Of a stretch of DNA of 64,000 bases, positions 22,466 to 35,127 are shown piece by piece. The stretch spans positions 3,873,001-3,937,000 of the forward strand of contig CALZFC010000004.1 of assembly GCA_945643635.1 (NCBI GenBank), given 5' to 3'. Source of the DNA: Allodiplogaster sudhausi (Eukaryota; Nematoda; Chromadorea; Rhabditida; Diplogasteridae). Every line of letters starts with the position of its first letter. Positions within the stretch are counted from its first letter, which is position 1. The position numbers and the translations under genes are program-made. The notes beneath the pieces were generated by a model, which was given only the letters and a program-made list of their open reading frames with translations, did not search any database and was not told the DNA's origin.

Positions 22466-22620
22466 TATTCTAGTGTAGACGTCCCATCGAATTATAGTTG
22501 TCCCATGGCAATGAGACGCCTTTATTTTTCACTAATGGGACGCCTTTATTTTTCACTAATGGGACGCCTTTATTTTCCATGGGACGCCTATAATTCGATG
22601 GGACGCCTACACTAGAATAG
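22466..22620. repeat. Inverted element with 23-bp GGGACGCC repeats
   Basis: Outer inverted repeats (CTATTCTAGTGTAGACGTCC … CCTACACTAGAATAG) enclose tandem units containing ATGGGACGCCTTTATTTTTC. Mirrored copy at 26635-26790. A shorter copy of the inner repeats ending CCTACACTAGAAA is at 51110-51177. It may be a MITE or foldback element; no target duplication was recognised. Confidence 0.7.
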
Positions 22621-22894
22621 TGTGCATATAACAGCAATTTTTTACGACTTTTCTGTTCAAACCATTTTGGACCTCTTGATAACAGAGCTATTACTTGTTT
22701 AGGCCATTTTACCACAACAATTAATTTGTTCATGACGTCTAACAGCGAAAATTGGTGAATTAAATCACAAATCAACCAACTTTAGAGATTCGTGATATGT
22801 AAAAAGACGAAGTGGACCTGTTATCAAGAGGCCCTAAATGGTTTGAACAGATAATGCTGTAAGAAGTCGTCGCAATCTACGCACGGGGCGCCTC

Positions 22895-23385
22895 TCTCGT
22901 CGAGTCAGCTCTTTTCGACACGCAACGCGACCGCGTTGCTTCTCGCCGTGCTCGCCTTCGCAAGTTGCGCTAACATTGCTGGAAAACTTGAGCAATTGGT
23001 TATCTTGTCCCGCTTCTCTCCACTCTCTCATTTTTTCTCTTACACTCTCTGTCTCTCTTTCTCTTACTACTCTCTGTCTCTCACTCATAACACTCTCTGT
23101 TTTGTTTTCTCTTACCCACTCTCTCTCTTTCTGCCTCATTTTCTCTTAACCTCCATGTTTCTTGGTCTAGTACACATACAAACACACATACTATCTCACA
23201 CACTCCTTCTCTCTCTCTCTCTCTCTCTCTCTTTTTCTCTCACAACCGTCTATCCCTCAGACTTTCTCTATCACCCGCTCCCCTTCTTTCTTTCCCTGCC
23301 TCTTACACCCTCTCTTTCTCCCTCTTTCGCTAATTTTCGGTTGCTTTCATCTGCCTTGGTTTGCTGCTTATGTTTGGTTAACTGA
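22895..23385 (+). pseudogene. Orphan C6 first exon, left arm
   Basis: 22903-22984 encodes a leader like the 18420 gene (SSQLFSTRNATALLLAVLAF…ANIAG). The upstream part with the start codon is missing and the donor GT is changed (GCTGGAAAAC). CT-rich intron-like DNA follows, and then directly the conserved post-module block (23336-23385). Exons 2-6 are gone. Mirrored copy at about 25872-26420. Confidence 0.7.
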
Positions 23386-23695
23386 TCTCGTATTATAACA
23401 CAGTTTTGATGTACCACAATAAATTACTAACGAAACTGATAAAATCTCTTCTCTTGACTTGTGAAAGCAAAGCAACATGAACGATGACCAGGACGAGGCA
23501 ACAGTTCATTCTTTATATTTTTGATCTTTTAAAAACACAAAATAATATAACCAATTCATTGAAGGATCGGATAGAAACGCAATTGGAACTTTTTCGCAAA
23601 GCCTTGATTTTTTTTAGCCTTTGCATATGGCTTATGTTTTCTTTTTTATGTAGCTTGCTTTTCAATGTACTCGAATAATTAAAACTCTTAATAAG

Positions 23696-24728
23696 CCGCG
23701 GCATTAATCTTGCCGTTTGTCCAAGACATGTCAAGGACAATCGGTCATGACCGTTTCAAAATAAAACGGACACATGTCCTGGACACATCCACTGGATAAG
23801 GGCAGAGCGAGAGAAAGAGAGATGAAAAGACAGAGAGAGATAGAGAGAGAGAAAGAAAGAGAGAGAGAGATATAGAGACGGCGAAAGAGGGATGGCAGAG
23901 AGAGACTGAGAAAGGGAGTAAGAGAGAAAGAGAGAAAGAGAGAGATATGGCAAGAGAGGCAGAGGGAGAGAGAGAGAGAGAATGAGGCAGAGAGCGAGAG
24001 AGAGAGATGGAGATTGCGAATAGAAGAGTCTGACGTAGGAGGATCATTCTGCACCTTCCCGGCTTCAGAAGAGCGAACTGTTGTCTCAAGCGAACAAACC
24101 GCTGACAGTTTGGTCGTGAAAAATGCTCTTTCCCTTACCGAGGACGTTTTGAATTTTTTTGTTCACATTATATTGAATTATTTTGGTGTTTCTTTGACTG
24201 TCAACCTGATAATGCATGTTTAACAAGCATTAGCAGAGCTGCTAAAATTAATGATTTAAAAAAAATGAAATGTCTAAAAGTCTGACCCAAGAAAATTACT
24301 GATTGTGAGATCGCGATTGGCTGGGTTACCGAAAGAGGCTTCCCTTGTGAGTTTTTTTTTATCACGAGCAAGTTGTTGATTGATAAATTGATATTGTTTA
24401 TCATTTGAAACTCATTTGATCTCGTAGACCTTGAATTTTGAACTTTTTCAATGTCAACTTCGTCTGCTTCTGATTGTCTTCAACATTTGTCATAATTACT
24501 CTAACGTAGACCGCTTTCATTAACCACATGTCGCAAACGGTCCTTATTTCGTCCTTAAATAAATATAGAATAACAGTAAAAAGAGCTGAAAATGTCAAAA
24601 AAGTATTTTAACGCGTGCAGGTGTCCATGACATGTCCTTGACGTGTCCTTGACATGGTTATGACCATGAACGGTCATGACCGATTGTCCTGGACATGTCT
24701 TGGACAAACGGCAAGATTAATGCCGCGG
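23696..24728. mobile_element. Inverted-repeat DNA element at palindrome centre
   Basis: 1033 bp with about 57-bp terminal inverted repeats starting CCGCGGCATTAATCTTGCCG. The sequence AAG occurs on both outer sides (23693-23695, 24729-24731), a possible 3-bp target duplication. The termini are rich in GACATGTC and GGTCATGACC palindromes. The interior has a GA tract (23805-24010) and no transposase. The palindrome junction falls inside it: the right-arm copy (24795-25562) lacks one end. Confidence 0.75.
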
Positions 24729-24794
24729 AAGGTCTTTTGTAAATATTTAGCTAGGCAGAAATATGTATTTACAAAGGACTTCATAAAGGAATAA
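24550..24794. other. Spacer between palindrome arms
   Basis: 245 bp not mirrored. It includes the right terminus of the central element and then a small hairpin (AAATATTT…AAATATGTATTTACAAAGGACTT, 24738-24783). Confidence 0.8.
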
Positions 24795-25871
24795 AAATAA
24801 GGACCGTTTGCGACATGTGGTTAATGAAAGCGGTCTACGTTAGAGTAATTATGACAAATGTTGAAGACAATCAGAAGCAGACGAAGTTGACATTGAAAAA
24901 GTTCAAAATTCAAGGTCTACGAGATCAAAAACCCAGCCAATCGCGATCTCACAATCAGTAATTTTCTTGGGTCAGACTTTTAGACATTTCATTTTTTTTA
25001 AATCATTAATTTTAGCAGCTCTGCTAATGCTTGTTAAACATGCATTATCAGGTTGACAGTCAAAGAAACACCAAAATAATTCAATATAATGTGAACAAAA
25101 AAATTCAAAACGTCCTCGGTAAGGGAAAGAGCATTTTTCACGACCAAACTGTCAGCGGTTTGTTCGCTTGAGACAACAGTTCGCTCTTCTGAAGCCGGGA
25201 AGGTGCAGAATGATCCTCCTACGTCAGACTCTTCTATTCGCAATCTCCATCTCTCTCTCTCGCTCTCTGCCTCATTCTCTCTCTCTCTCTCCCTCTGCCT
25301 CTCTTGCCATATCTCTCTCTTTCTCTCTTTCTCTCTTACTCCCTTTCTCAGTCTCTCTCTGCCATCCCTCTTTCGCCGTCTCTATATCTCTCTCTCTCTT
25401 TCTTTCTCTCTCTCTATCTCTCTCTGTCTTTTCATCTCTCTTTCTCTCGCTCTGCCCTTATCCAGTGGATGTGTCCAGGACATGTGTCCGTTTTATTTTG
25501 AAACGGTCATGACCGATTGTCCTTGACATGTCTTGGACAAACGGCAAGATTAATGCCGCGGCTTATTAAGAGTTTTAATTATTCGAGTACATTGAAAAGC
25601 AAGCTACATAAAAAAGAAAACATAAGCCATATGCAAAGGCTAAAAAAAATCAAGGCTTTGCGAAAAAGTTCCAATTGCGTTTCTATCCGATCCTTCAATG
25701 AATTGGTTATATTATTTTGTGTTTTTAAAAGATCAAAAATATAAAGAATGAACTGTTGCCTCGTCCTGGTCATCGTTCATGTTGCTTTGCTTTCACAAGT
25801 CAAGAGAAGAGATTTTATCAGTTTCGTTAGTAATTTATTGTGGTACATCAAAACTGTGTTATAATACGAGA

Positions 25872-26420
25872 TCAGTTAACCAAACATAAGCAGCAAACCA
25901 AGGCAGATGAAAGCAACCGAAAATTAGCGAAAGAGGGAGAAAGAGAGGGTGTAAGAGGCAGGGAAAGAAAGAAGGGGAGCGGGTGATAGAGAAAGTCTGA
26001 GGGATAGACGGTTGTGAGAGAAAAAGAGAGAGAGAGAGAGAGAGAGAGAAGGAGTGTGTGAGATAGTATGTGTGTTTGTATGTGTACTAGACCAAGAAAC
26101 ATGGAGGTTAAGAGAAAATGAGGCAGAAAGAGAGAGTGGGTAAGAGAAAACAAAACAGAGAGTGTTATGAGTGAGAGACAGAGAGTAGTAAGAGAAAGAG
26201 AGACAGAGAGTGTAAGAGAAAAAATGAGAGAGTGGAGAGAAGCGGGACAAGATAACCAATTGCTCAAGTTTTCCAGCAATGTTAGCGCAACTTGCGAAGG
26301 CGAGCACGGCGAGAAGCAACGCGGTCGCGTTGCGTGTCGAAAAGAGCTGACTCGACGAGAGAGGCGCCCCGTGCGTAGATTGCGACGACTTCTTACATCA
26401 TTATCTGTTCAAACCATTTA
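25872..26420 (-). pseudogene. Orphan C6 first exon, right arm
   Basis: Mirror of 22895-23385: leader-coding remnant at about 26320-26400, with the donor lost and the conserved block at 25880-25930. No exons 2-6. Confidence 0.7.
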
Positions 26421-26634
26421 GGGCCTCTTGATAACAGGTCCACTTCGTCTTTTTACATATCACGAATCTCTAAAGTTGGTTGATTTGTGATTTAATTCAC
26501 CAATTTTCGCTGTTAGACGTCATGAACAAATTAATTGTTGTGGTAAAATGGCCTAAACAAGTAATAGCTCTGTTATCAAGAGGTCCAAAATGGTTTGAAC
26601 AGAAAAGTCGTAAAAAATTGCTGTTATATGCACA

Positions 26635-26790
26635 CTATTCTAGTGTAGGCGTCCCATCGAATTATAGGCGTCCCATGGAAAATAAAGGCGTCCCATTAGT
26701 GAAAAATAAAGGCGTCCCATTAGTGAAAAATAAAGGCGTCTCATTGCCATGGGACAACTATAATTCGATGGGACGTCTACACTAGAATAG
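26635..26790. repeat. GGGACGCC inverted element, right arm
   Basis: Mirror of 22466-22620. Confidence 0.7.
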
Positions 26791-28730
26791 AAATTTGTCC
26801 GCTGCGCTTCTGACAACTGCGCATTTGTCATTCCCTCGAGTAGAGTGCTAGCTCATGTTCAGTTGCCTTGTAACCTAAGAGCGAGACCTTCAATACCTTT
26901 GAAAGCGACATATGTTATAGCAAATTTCGACAACTTTTAGAATATGTAGCTGTTCTGCAGAAATGAAAAGAAAATTTATAATTTGACTGAATACCTTCGA
27001 AAATAATCTTCGACATCGTCTGGGGCCGTATTTTATGTTTGAATTGGAATTTTCTGAAAACGCTAACAGATGAGAATCAATCCCCATTCGCCTAGCACTC
27101 AACTGAAAATGTTTTTTTTTCTGAAGCGGTTAAAATGAGAACCTAAAATTGATAATCCACTTGTTCCTTCAGTTTTCACTGGATCATGCTCAAACGTTTG
27201 GGAACCCTAGAGTGGGACCTTTAATTCTTCTGAAAGGGAAATATGTTGTAGCAAATTTCACGAACTTTTAGCCTATGTAGGAGCCGTTCTGCAGAAATGA
27301 GTATAAAATACTAAATTTCGCGAAAAAAAAAACTTCAAAAACACTAAGGGCCGTATTTTAGGGCCAAAATCAAATTTTATGAAAACATCATCAAGATGAA
27401 AATTAAAGCCCCTTGAAAAAGTTATCAAATGATACTTTGTTGGTTGTCTAATAATATGTTTTAAGCGAGTAATGACAAGTGAAATTTATAATATTGCTGT
27501 TTTGGTTCCGCGCGGAAAATTTTTTTTCACATTTGAAATATAGCCTATTTGGTTGGCCACGTCGAGTTGAATACTGTAACCAATTTTCATGAACAAACAA
27601 TTCCTAGTGCAGGTCATTATAGAGCCCTGCTCGAGTCTTATGGACATACCTTAAAAATTAACAAATTCTCAATGAATTAATTTAGAGCGAATGCTTTCGC
27701 TTCGTGCATTCTGCGTTCGCTGTTCAGCCTTTAAAGGAAGACATTCATATTTGCTCGTTTCGTGATATGCATTAGGTGAGACCAAATACCGTCAAAGAGG
27801 GATAACAATATCGAAACTAGAGCAGATAGAGAGAAATATTGAGACATTGCGAGAGAGAGAGAGAGATCCAGAGAATGGGGGAAAAAAATTTTTGAAGAAG
27901 GAAATGATCCGGTGCTTCTGGATTGTTTGCACGAGAGAGAACGGAGAGTGAACCAAGAGAGGAAGAGGGAGAGAGTGAGAGACAGATACAGAGAACTTAG
28001 AAGGATCATTCAGCACATTCACGTTTTCATCGTCAGAAGACCAAAGGCGTCGTCTCAAGCGAATATTCGCTGACATTTTGGTCGTTAAAAATGCTCTTTC
28101 TCCGATCCGAGGACTGCACTGTGAGTGGTTTTCGACATTTTTTGTTTTAAATATTATATCAACTGACTTTATTGCTTTATTACCTGTTAGCGTGATACAT
28201 AACGCAAGTTTTAATATGTGTTTATTTAAGATACTGCTATAAAATTACTTTAGAGAAGACCCAGCCAAACCCAACAATTAGCGGCCAGAGAAAATCTGTT
28301 TATAATAGCGCTGAAGAACAAAACCACTGCCGACGCAGTAGACGAGTATTATTAGAGTTGCCAAGGTGAATGATGAAACAAATCTAAAATGACTTCAAGA
28401 TTCAGTTCTCTTTTATTGCGCTTCTGACAGCATTTTATTGCTAATTGTAAGAGTGAGATTCTATAATTTTTTGTAGAATTGGAAGAAACAATGAGCTGTA
28501 AACATGATATTCCATTTATTTTCAACAAGACTCAATAGATTCAAGAAGAAGAGCTTTTATCATATTGCGTTACATCAAAAATGTTTCAATGTGAGATCAA
28601 TGAACCAAATATAAGCAGCAAACCAAGGAAGATGAAAGCAACCAAAAATATGCGAAAAAAATAAACTAAAAAAGACTAATTTATGAAAAATAGAAATTAA
28701 AATTAAACGTTTTGCTATAAATGGAGAAGA

Positions 28731-29706
28731 TCCTGAAAGGAAACACAACAAAAATATACTTTATTTTGCATGCAGTTGAGATTATTAATTGTAGATCAAT
28801 TTGAAATGCAAACTTACACGTAGTCGTGGAGGATGACGTCGAGGTGGTCGGTGGGGCGCCTGAAATTTATTCAGATTTAAATTGCCGCGCATTCACGTCG
28901 CGACTAGCGCTCTCCCATTCTCGCAAGCTATTTCACAAACCCGCCTCTTATGAAAATAATAAAATGTATTCATCTATAATTGTATGCTTTCTTCTTTTTA
29001 TGTTATTTTTTTTATCTTAATCAAAAAAGTTTAACCTGAACATGTCACCGAATTGTACTCCACCTGGAAGTCTGGATCGCTGTTAGCATAGCCTGCAAAA
29101 GAACACGTTTGTATTAGACGAAACAGATGTAATTTTATTATTTTGAACTACAATTTCGCGCGTAGGCCTCTTATCCAAATGTGTACGGTGTTTTTAAAAT
29201 TAATATTGCTGGCATCTTTTTTCCTTTTCAAATTCAAGGGTTCTCTTTGTAGTCGCTGACCAAACGCAGCCCAGTTGAAAACGCCCGAGTTTGCATCTGG
29301 GACGCACTCAAAGTCGGAAGAAAGGGTGTCAGCTCCAGAGCCATCCAGACTCGTGACCTAGAAATGGTGGGGAGGATATTGATTGGCGATAAATTGAAAT
29401 ATTGATTAGCAGTCAATTGAAATATTTATTGGTGTTTAATTAAAAAAAATTGATTATCGGTAAAAATGGTCCAACTAAAGGCCTGCACGGGAAGTAATAA
29501 AATGCAAAAAAACGAATTATTAAATGAATAGATAAATAAATAAAAATACTGCATTGGCTGACAGTAGACTGGTCGTTTGGTGGTTCTGTGAGCGGAACAG
29601 TCATGGTTAATGGTTTGTCGCCTGAGCATGTCACTGTCATTTTGCAATCGGCAGCGTTGTAGGTCGTGGACACCTCCGCGTACTGAAGATGGGAGAGAGA
29701 GAGGGA

Positions 29707-29747
<41 letters not shown>

Positions 29748-30004
29748 GGAAAGGAGGAGAAAGAAGATCGAGACGATGAGAGAGACAAAAAGTGAGGGGG
29801 AGAGAGAGGGTTGTGAGAGACTCAAAGAGAAGCTGATTGTGAGAGAGAGAGCAATATTTGAGCGAGAGGGAGACAGAGCAAGAGAGATACAGAGAGAGAG
29901 ACAGAGAGAGAGACAGTGAGAGAGAGAGAAAGAGAGAGAGCGTGTGAGAGACAGCGAGTGAGTGTGAGAGAAGGGGGTGCGTGAGAGACTCAAAGAGAGG
30001 ATGT

Positions 30005-30045
<41 letters not shown>

Positions 30046-30425
30046 TAGCATAAGAGAGAAGTAAAGGACGGAATAGATTTTGGCGTGTTGCCAGCTATAT
30101 AATTTAAGCAGGGCGTAGCTTAGAAGACTATTTTACAAGATGACCGATCGCTTTCTACTGACCACCGACCGCGCCAGGTCCGGGAGGAAGTGTATTCTCC
30201 GCCATGCTGATTCCACTGCACTCGCACTGCGCTTCTACAATTGAGAGAGAGAGTGTACGAAAAGCAGAGAAAGAGAGACATAGAGGGAGTAAGAGAAAGA
30301 GAGAGAGAGAGAAGGTGTGTAAGAGAGAAACAGAGAGAGAGAGAGAGAGAAAGAGAGAGAGCGTGTGAGAGACAGCGAGTGAGTGTGAGAGAAGGGGGTG
30401 CGTGAGAGACTCAAAGAGAGGATGT

Positions 30426-30468
<43 letters not shown>

Positions 30469-30750
30469 TAGCATAAGAGAGAAGTAAAGGACGGAATAGA
30501 TTTTGGCGTGTTGCCAGCTATATAATTTAAGCAGGGCGTAGCTTAGAAGACTATTTTACAAGATGACCGATCGCTTTCTACTGACCACCGACCGCGCCAG
30601 GTCCGGGAGGAAGTGTATTCTCCGCCATGCTGATTCCACTGCACTCGCACTGCGCTTCTACAATTGAGAGAGAGAGTGTACGAAAAGCAGAGAAAGAGAG
30701 ACATAGAGGGAGTAAGAGAAAGAGAGAGAGAGAGAAGGTGTGTAAGAGAG

Positions 30751-30792
<42 letters not shown>

Positions 30793-31102
30793 GAGGAGTG
30801 TAATACAAAATGAAACAGAAAGTGTTTAGAGAAACACCGACTGAGAGTATAATTGAGAGAGAGAGTGTGTGTAAGAGAAAGAGTGACAGCGGGGAAACGA
30901 GATGGGAATATGAGAAGTGCAGAATTATGTAAGTTTCAAAAGAAAAGGCAACCATTTGCTGTATCTTACCTGCGATGTACGCGCAATTTGCGAAGACGAG
31001 AGCGGCGAGAAGCAACGCGGTCGCGTTGCGTGTCGCCGAGCGCTGACTCGATGAGCAAGTCATATTTTTTGTTACCTTAAGCATTGAGGACTGGCCCGCC
31101 AT
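28731..31102 (-). CDS. Diverged C6 gene, right arm, with duplicated exon 2
   Basis: Exons on -: 31102-30970, exon 2 in two copies (30657-30586 and 30234-30163), 29682-29563, 29357-29261, 29092-29036, 28859-28818, stop completed at 28732-28731. The protein parts match the 18420 gene, with AAGCTT changed so that residues 7-8 differ. Both exon 2 copies carry a 4-nt insertion (CGGT) at the donor, making them 72 nt instead of 68, so using the usual donor shifts the frame into exon 3. A weaker upstream donor (GCG|GTCGGT) would restore phase. The segment holding the TATA box is deleted. It may be a pseudogene or a differently spliced gene. Confidence 0.6.
29930..30780 (-). repeat. 421-bp tandem duplication containing exon 2
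   Basis: The stretch GCGTGTGAGAGACAGCGAGT begins at 29940 and again at 30361. Both copies include exon 2 and its flanking GA (CT on the gene strand) repeats. Absent from the left arm. Confidence 0.92.
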
Positions 31103-31219
31103 TGTCCCTAAAGTAAAATAATTTTTTAATGTGTAATTTTTGCTAAATTATAATTTTTAAGCTCTAAATTCATAAAGATCTACTTTTAAGAACCAATAGA
31201 GATAACTGTGCGAGACCGA

Positions 31220-31253
<34 letters not shown>

Positions 31254-32795
31254 GGGTTGGCAAAAATTATAATACTTAAATAGTCGAAGAATAAACTTGA
31301 GATAACAGGGAATCGTTTTTTTTTTTCGCGTCTCTGTAAAACACACGCTCTCTCGTCCAAAATGGCGAGAATTCAAGATTTAGTTTTTGGCGCATACAAG
31401 TAGTTTGTATGCAAGATTGAACGTGTTACGGACTTGCGCCCACGCCTCATGGTCAGAACAGGTTTGTCCTGTTGCATTTATAGCACAATTGTAGTAAAAA
31501 TTTAGACCAAAAGCCAAAAAAAAATGTTATAGACATTTAAAATTAAACGTAAAAAAGAAAGGCTTTTATAATGTTCATTGTGGATTTGATTATAAATGAA
31601 GCTGCCCGGTGGGATATGCTCTTTTCTGAGGATTACGGTAAGTCTTAAGTTTCCTTGCACAGCTTATTTTAGTATACATACATGTATATGTATTCATTGA
31701 CAAAGTTTCAGCCATACTTGCCTTCAGCACGATTGCCCCTGTACTGATCAGTTAGTAATAAACATGAATTTATAGGAGGTATCCGGGGAATAATTAACCA
31801 ATGTTCTGTTCTATGTGGATAAGTTCTTATTGGTGTAAAACATCTATCCAGAAAGTTTGAGCGATTTTCCTTCATTACATTCGTGCTCACAAAGTAGAAT
31901 CTAGCAGGTGTTCCAGATTTGCATAGGCACTGCTGGAGAGCAAATCGTCGTTACGGTGTCATTGGATTTCAGTCTCTACTTTTATCTGTGGCTTTTTCTC
32001 TCGCAAACATCCTAATTATTCATTGACAATACCCTCTCCAAGAGTGCTGTCATGCGTTGCTGGCACTTCTGGCCTATCCTTTTTAAACTTACCATCTGTT
32101 TGTATGTCTTCGTATGTATGTGGTAGGTAAGGAGCTCAACTGTAATCTATTTTTTTTAAATTCCTGTCTATTGCATTCGCGTCTTTTTAAATCACATGCC
32201 CTCTCGCCCTGATGTCAGGAAAGGGGGCGTTTTAAAGATTGAATTTTGGCTCATTTATGAATGCAAACTCGGTATATATGAATGTACACTAGATATCACA
32301 ATTGTCACAACTCTTGTCATTGACTTCTGCTCGTTGTCTTTAGCCTGACTATGCTCCAATGACTTCAGGCGGTTGTCGCGGTGGGCTGGCTGTATGAGCG
32401 CGAAAATAATGAGACATGTTAAATGAGAAAGTTTTCGTCTTCTACCATCTGTGCGCTTTCAGTGTCCTCAATGTTCGTCTTTCTTCTGCTCTCTCTCCAC
32501 CTCTCTCTCTCTCTCGTACATGTCATTTCTGTCATTTTTTTCGTCAGTTCCGAGTCTGCCCTTTTTCATGAGTAACTCTATTGTTAATATAATAAGGCGA
32601 AAGTGAAAGATCACTCCTGCTTTAGCTATTTCCCCTGCAAAGTCGCGGTCCAAAGTCCAACCAACTTCTGCTGCTGCTATTCAATGTGCATTCGGATTCA
32701 ACTCTTTCTCTTTGCCCAGCTGCCGCGGAGTCTTCCAAAGTGTGAGCTTTTCGCTTGCGTTGGCCAACGTTTGATCTATCAAGTTCCTTCCTTCC

Positions 32796-32826
<31 letters not shown>

Positions 32827-34336
32827 TTTTCTCTCTCTCCCTCTCTCTCTCTCACTCCCTTTCTCTCTCTGTCTCTCTCTCTCTCGCCTCTTAATTCTCT
32901 CTCTCCTACTTCTCCTTTCATTATGCAGACAAGCGTTCGAAGTAGTCTTGTTAACGAACACGCCAACCGACGCTGCGGTTCGTCAGTGAAAAAAATACTT
33001 TATAATACTTCACTTAAAGGAGCCTTGAATTAACGGCTTTTTGCGTTACAATAGAGTGAAAGAGCATTTGATTTAGTGAGATGCGACAGTAGGCAGGAAG
33101 CAGATATTCGGCTTATTTTACACATTTTTTTGTTGTAATAGCCGTTTATTTGTATTTATTTTATTATATGTATATAATAAAATTTATTATTAAAAATATG
33201 TATGTATGTAGGTTAATAAAATCATCCTTTAGACTTCCCAACGCTCCACGCATTTGAGATTGCGGTTCTCATATGTATAAGGGAGGAACCAAAGAATTTT
33301 CACAATCTCTAAAGTTCAGTATCAGTTTATTAGTCGAAAAAACCCTTCGCGATTTTTGCAATCTTTTCCGGAAAGATTAATGAAATGTTTCTGTCTCGCA
33401 ACCTAGGTGTTTTTCATGTCGCTGTGCATTAGAAAAAAAAAGTCCAATGCACTTGCGGCGATGGTTTCTGGACCTTTGCAACGTTGAATGAATTATTTAG
33501 TTACTCGACCGAATTTGAGAAAGAGAGTGTTGTTGCATTTATTAATTGCAAAAACAAGAGAAACTTCTTCACTTTGGTCTCATGATTGCAGATCATGTCT
33601 AGCAAACAGATCGAGACTGTCGCTCATTGTCAGGGCGCATCATCCACTTTTCGTTCTGCCACGCCGCTAGCTTTCGAACTATATATATGTACATACAGTA
33701 CTCTCAGACTCACATAATTTACTTTCAAAATATATAAACTTAAAACAATATTGCTATTATTTAAATTTTGATTAGCGCTTGAATAAGAATCTTTTTTATT
33801 GTCTAAGGTACGCAGAGTTATCCGTATTTCTCACATCGTTTAATCATCGCTATAACTAACAATAAGAATGCGAAAACACGAAAAAAAAACTGCGCTATAT
33901 GTTATTATTTTTTAAAAATAATAATACGAAATAGGATTAACATATGGCCATTCTGCTTGGAATTCTTGAGGAAAGTACCAAAGCATTTTATGTCATTAAT
34001 TGTAAGGCTCAACTTATTCGTCGAAAACATTCTTCTCAATTAGAAAGCCAGAAAAAAATATATAAAACAGATCGGATAGTATTCAGTAAAACGAATTCAA
34101 TACAAAGTTTCATTCATGGTGCTTTTCATGTTGCTAAGCACTAGAAGTAAAACTTCGAAAGTGACTAGGTGATTCTGTCAGGTGTTGCCTTACGATTAGA
34201 ATTAATTATTTAGTCACTCGCTCCAATTAGAGAAAGAAGGACATATTGAAGGAGATGTAGAAAAAAATTGGAGAACGATACAAAAATCCGTGGAATGCGA
34301 AGTGAGAGTGAGGTACTGAAAAGAGATAGAGAGATA

Positions 34337-35127
34337 CAGTACCGCCAAAAAGTCTATCAACTTTTGGTTTTTCGGGCATATTTTCCTTCATAGTGTACGA
34401 AAGTAAATGAAATTTTCAGGTTTGCTTCCTTATGCTGTCAGATCGTTAGTAAGAAAATATTGGTTTCATTGATCCACAATAAAGCCCGAAAAAAATCAAT
34501 AACTCAAATCACCCGAGTTGCACATTTAGGCGTGCTGGATTAAATGGGTTATTGCTTCGATATTCGGGTAGCTTTTATTGGAGAAATGGTTTAGATGGAT
34601 TCTAAGACTTATCTGCGATAAGTTTTTGGTCTAATCGATATTTAATCACATGCTTTTAAATGCTGCCTGCCTTCAGCTCGTGATCCATGCACTCGGCCTG
34701 AGATGCTGAAGGTTCAGGAGAATAAAATTAATCATGTACTGCCATGCTTATTGTAATAATGAGTTCCATATATTCGGAGGTGATAAGCGAACAAATTCAG
34801 ATGGTTGCTTGGTTTGTGAAAATTAGATCCTAACTATTTATGCATACTTTGACTACCACTGTCAACTTTCGTCTGCAGCCAAGATGTACTTAAAGTGCTG
34901 CTGTGCAGGGGTCCGTGTTTCGAAAAGGGTTTCACTTGTCTATAATGATTCTTAATAGACTTTTCTGTATTCTGCAGCCTTTTTTCATCCATGGCTTCAT
35001 GAGACCACAAGGGACAGACGATCATTTGAAATAAAGAAGCAACTCTGAAAATTTCATTCACTTTCGTACACTATGAAGGAAAATATGCCCGAAAAACCAA
35101 AAGTTGATAGACTTTTTGGCGGTACTG
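34337..35127. mobile_element. Tc1/mariner-type MITE (791 bp), right arm copy
   Basis: Mirror of 12390-13180, same length, TA on both sides (34335-34336, 35128-35129). Confidence 0.92.

Larger units (their letters stand above)
11891..24549 (+). repeat. Left arm of giant inverted repeat
   Basis: This 12.66-kb arm recurs in reverse complement at 24795-35626 with only scattered substitutions by eye. Segments present here and absent from the right arm are about 13599-14849 (1.25 kb), 17421-18200 (0.78 kb), 21159-21321 (0.16 kb) and 24329-24417 (0.09 kb). Outer edge: the match starts at ATAAATCATATGAATAGCAT (11891). Inner edge: TCCTTATTT at 24541-24549. Confidence 0.97.
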
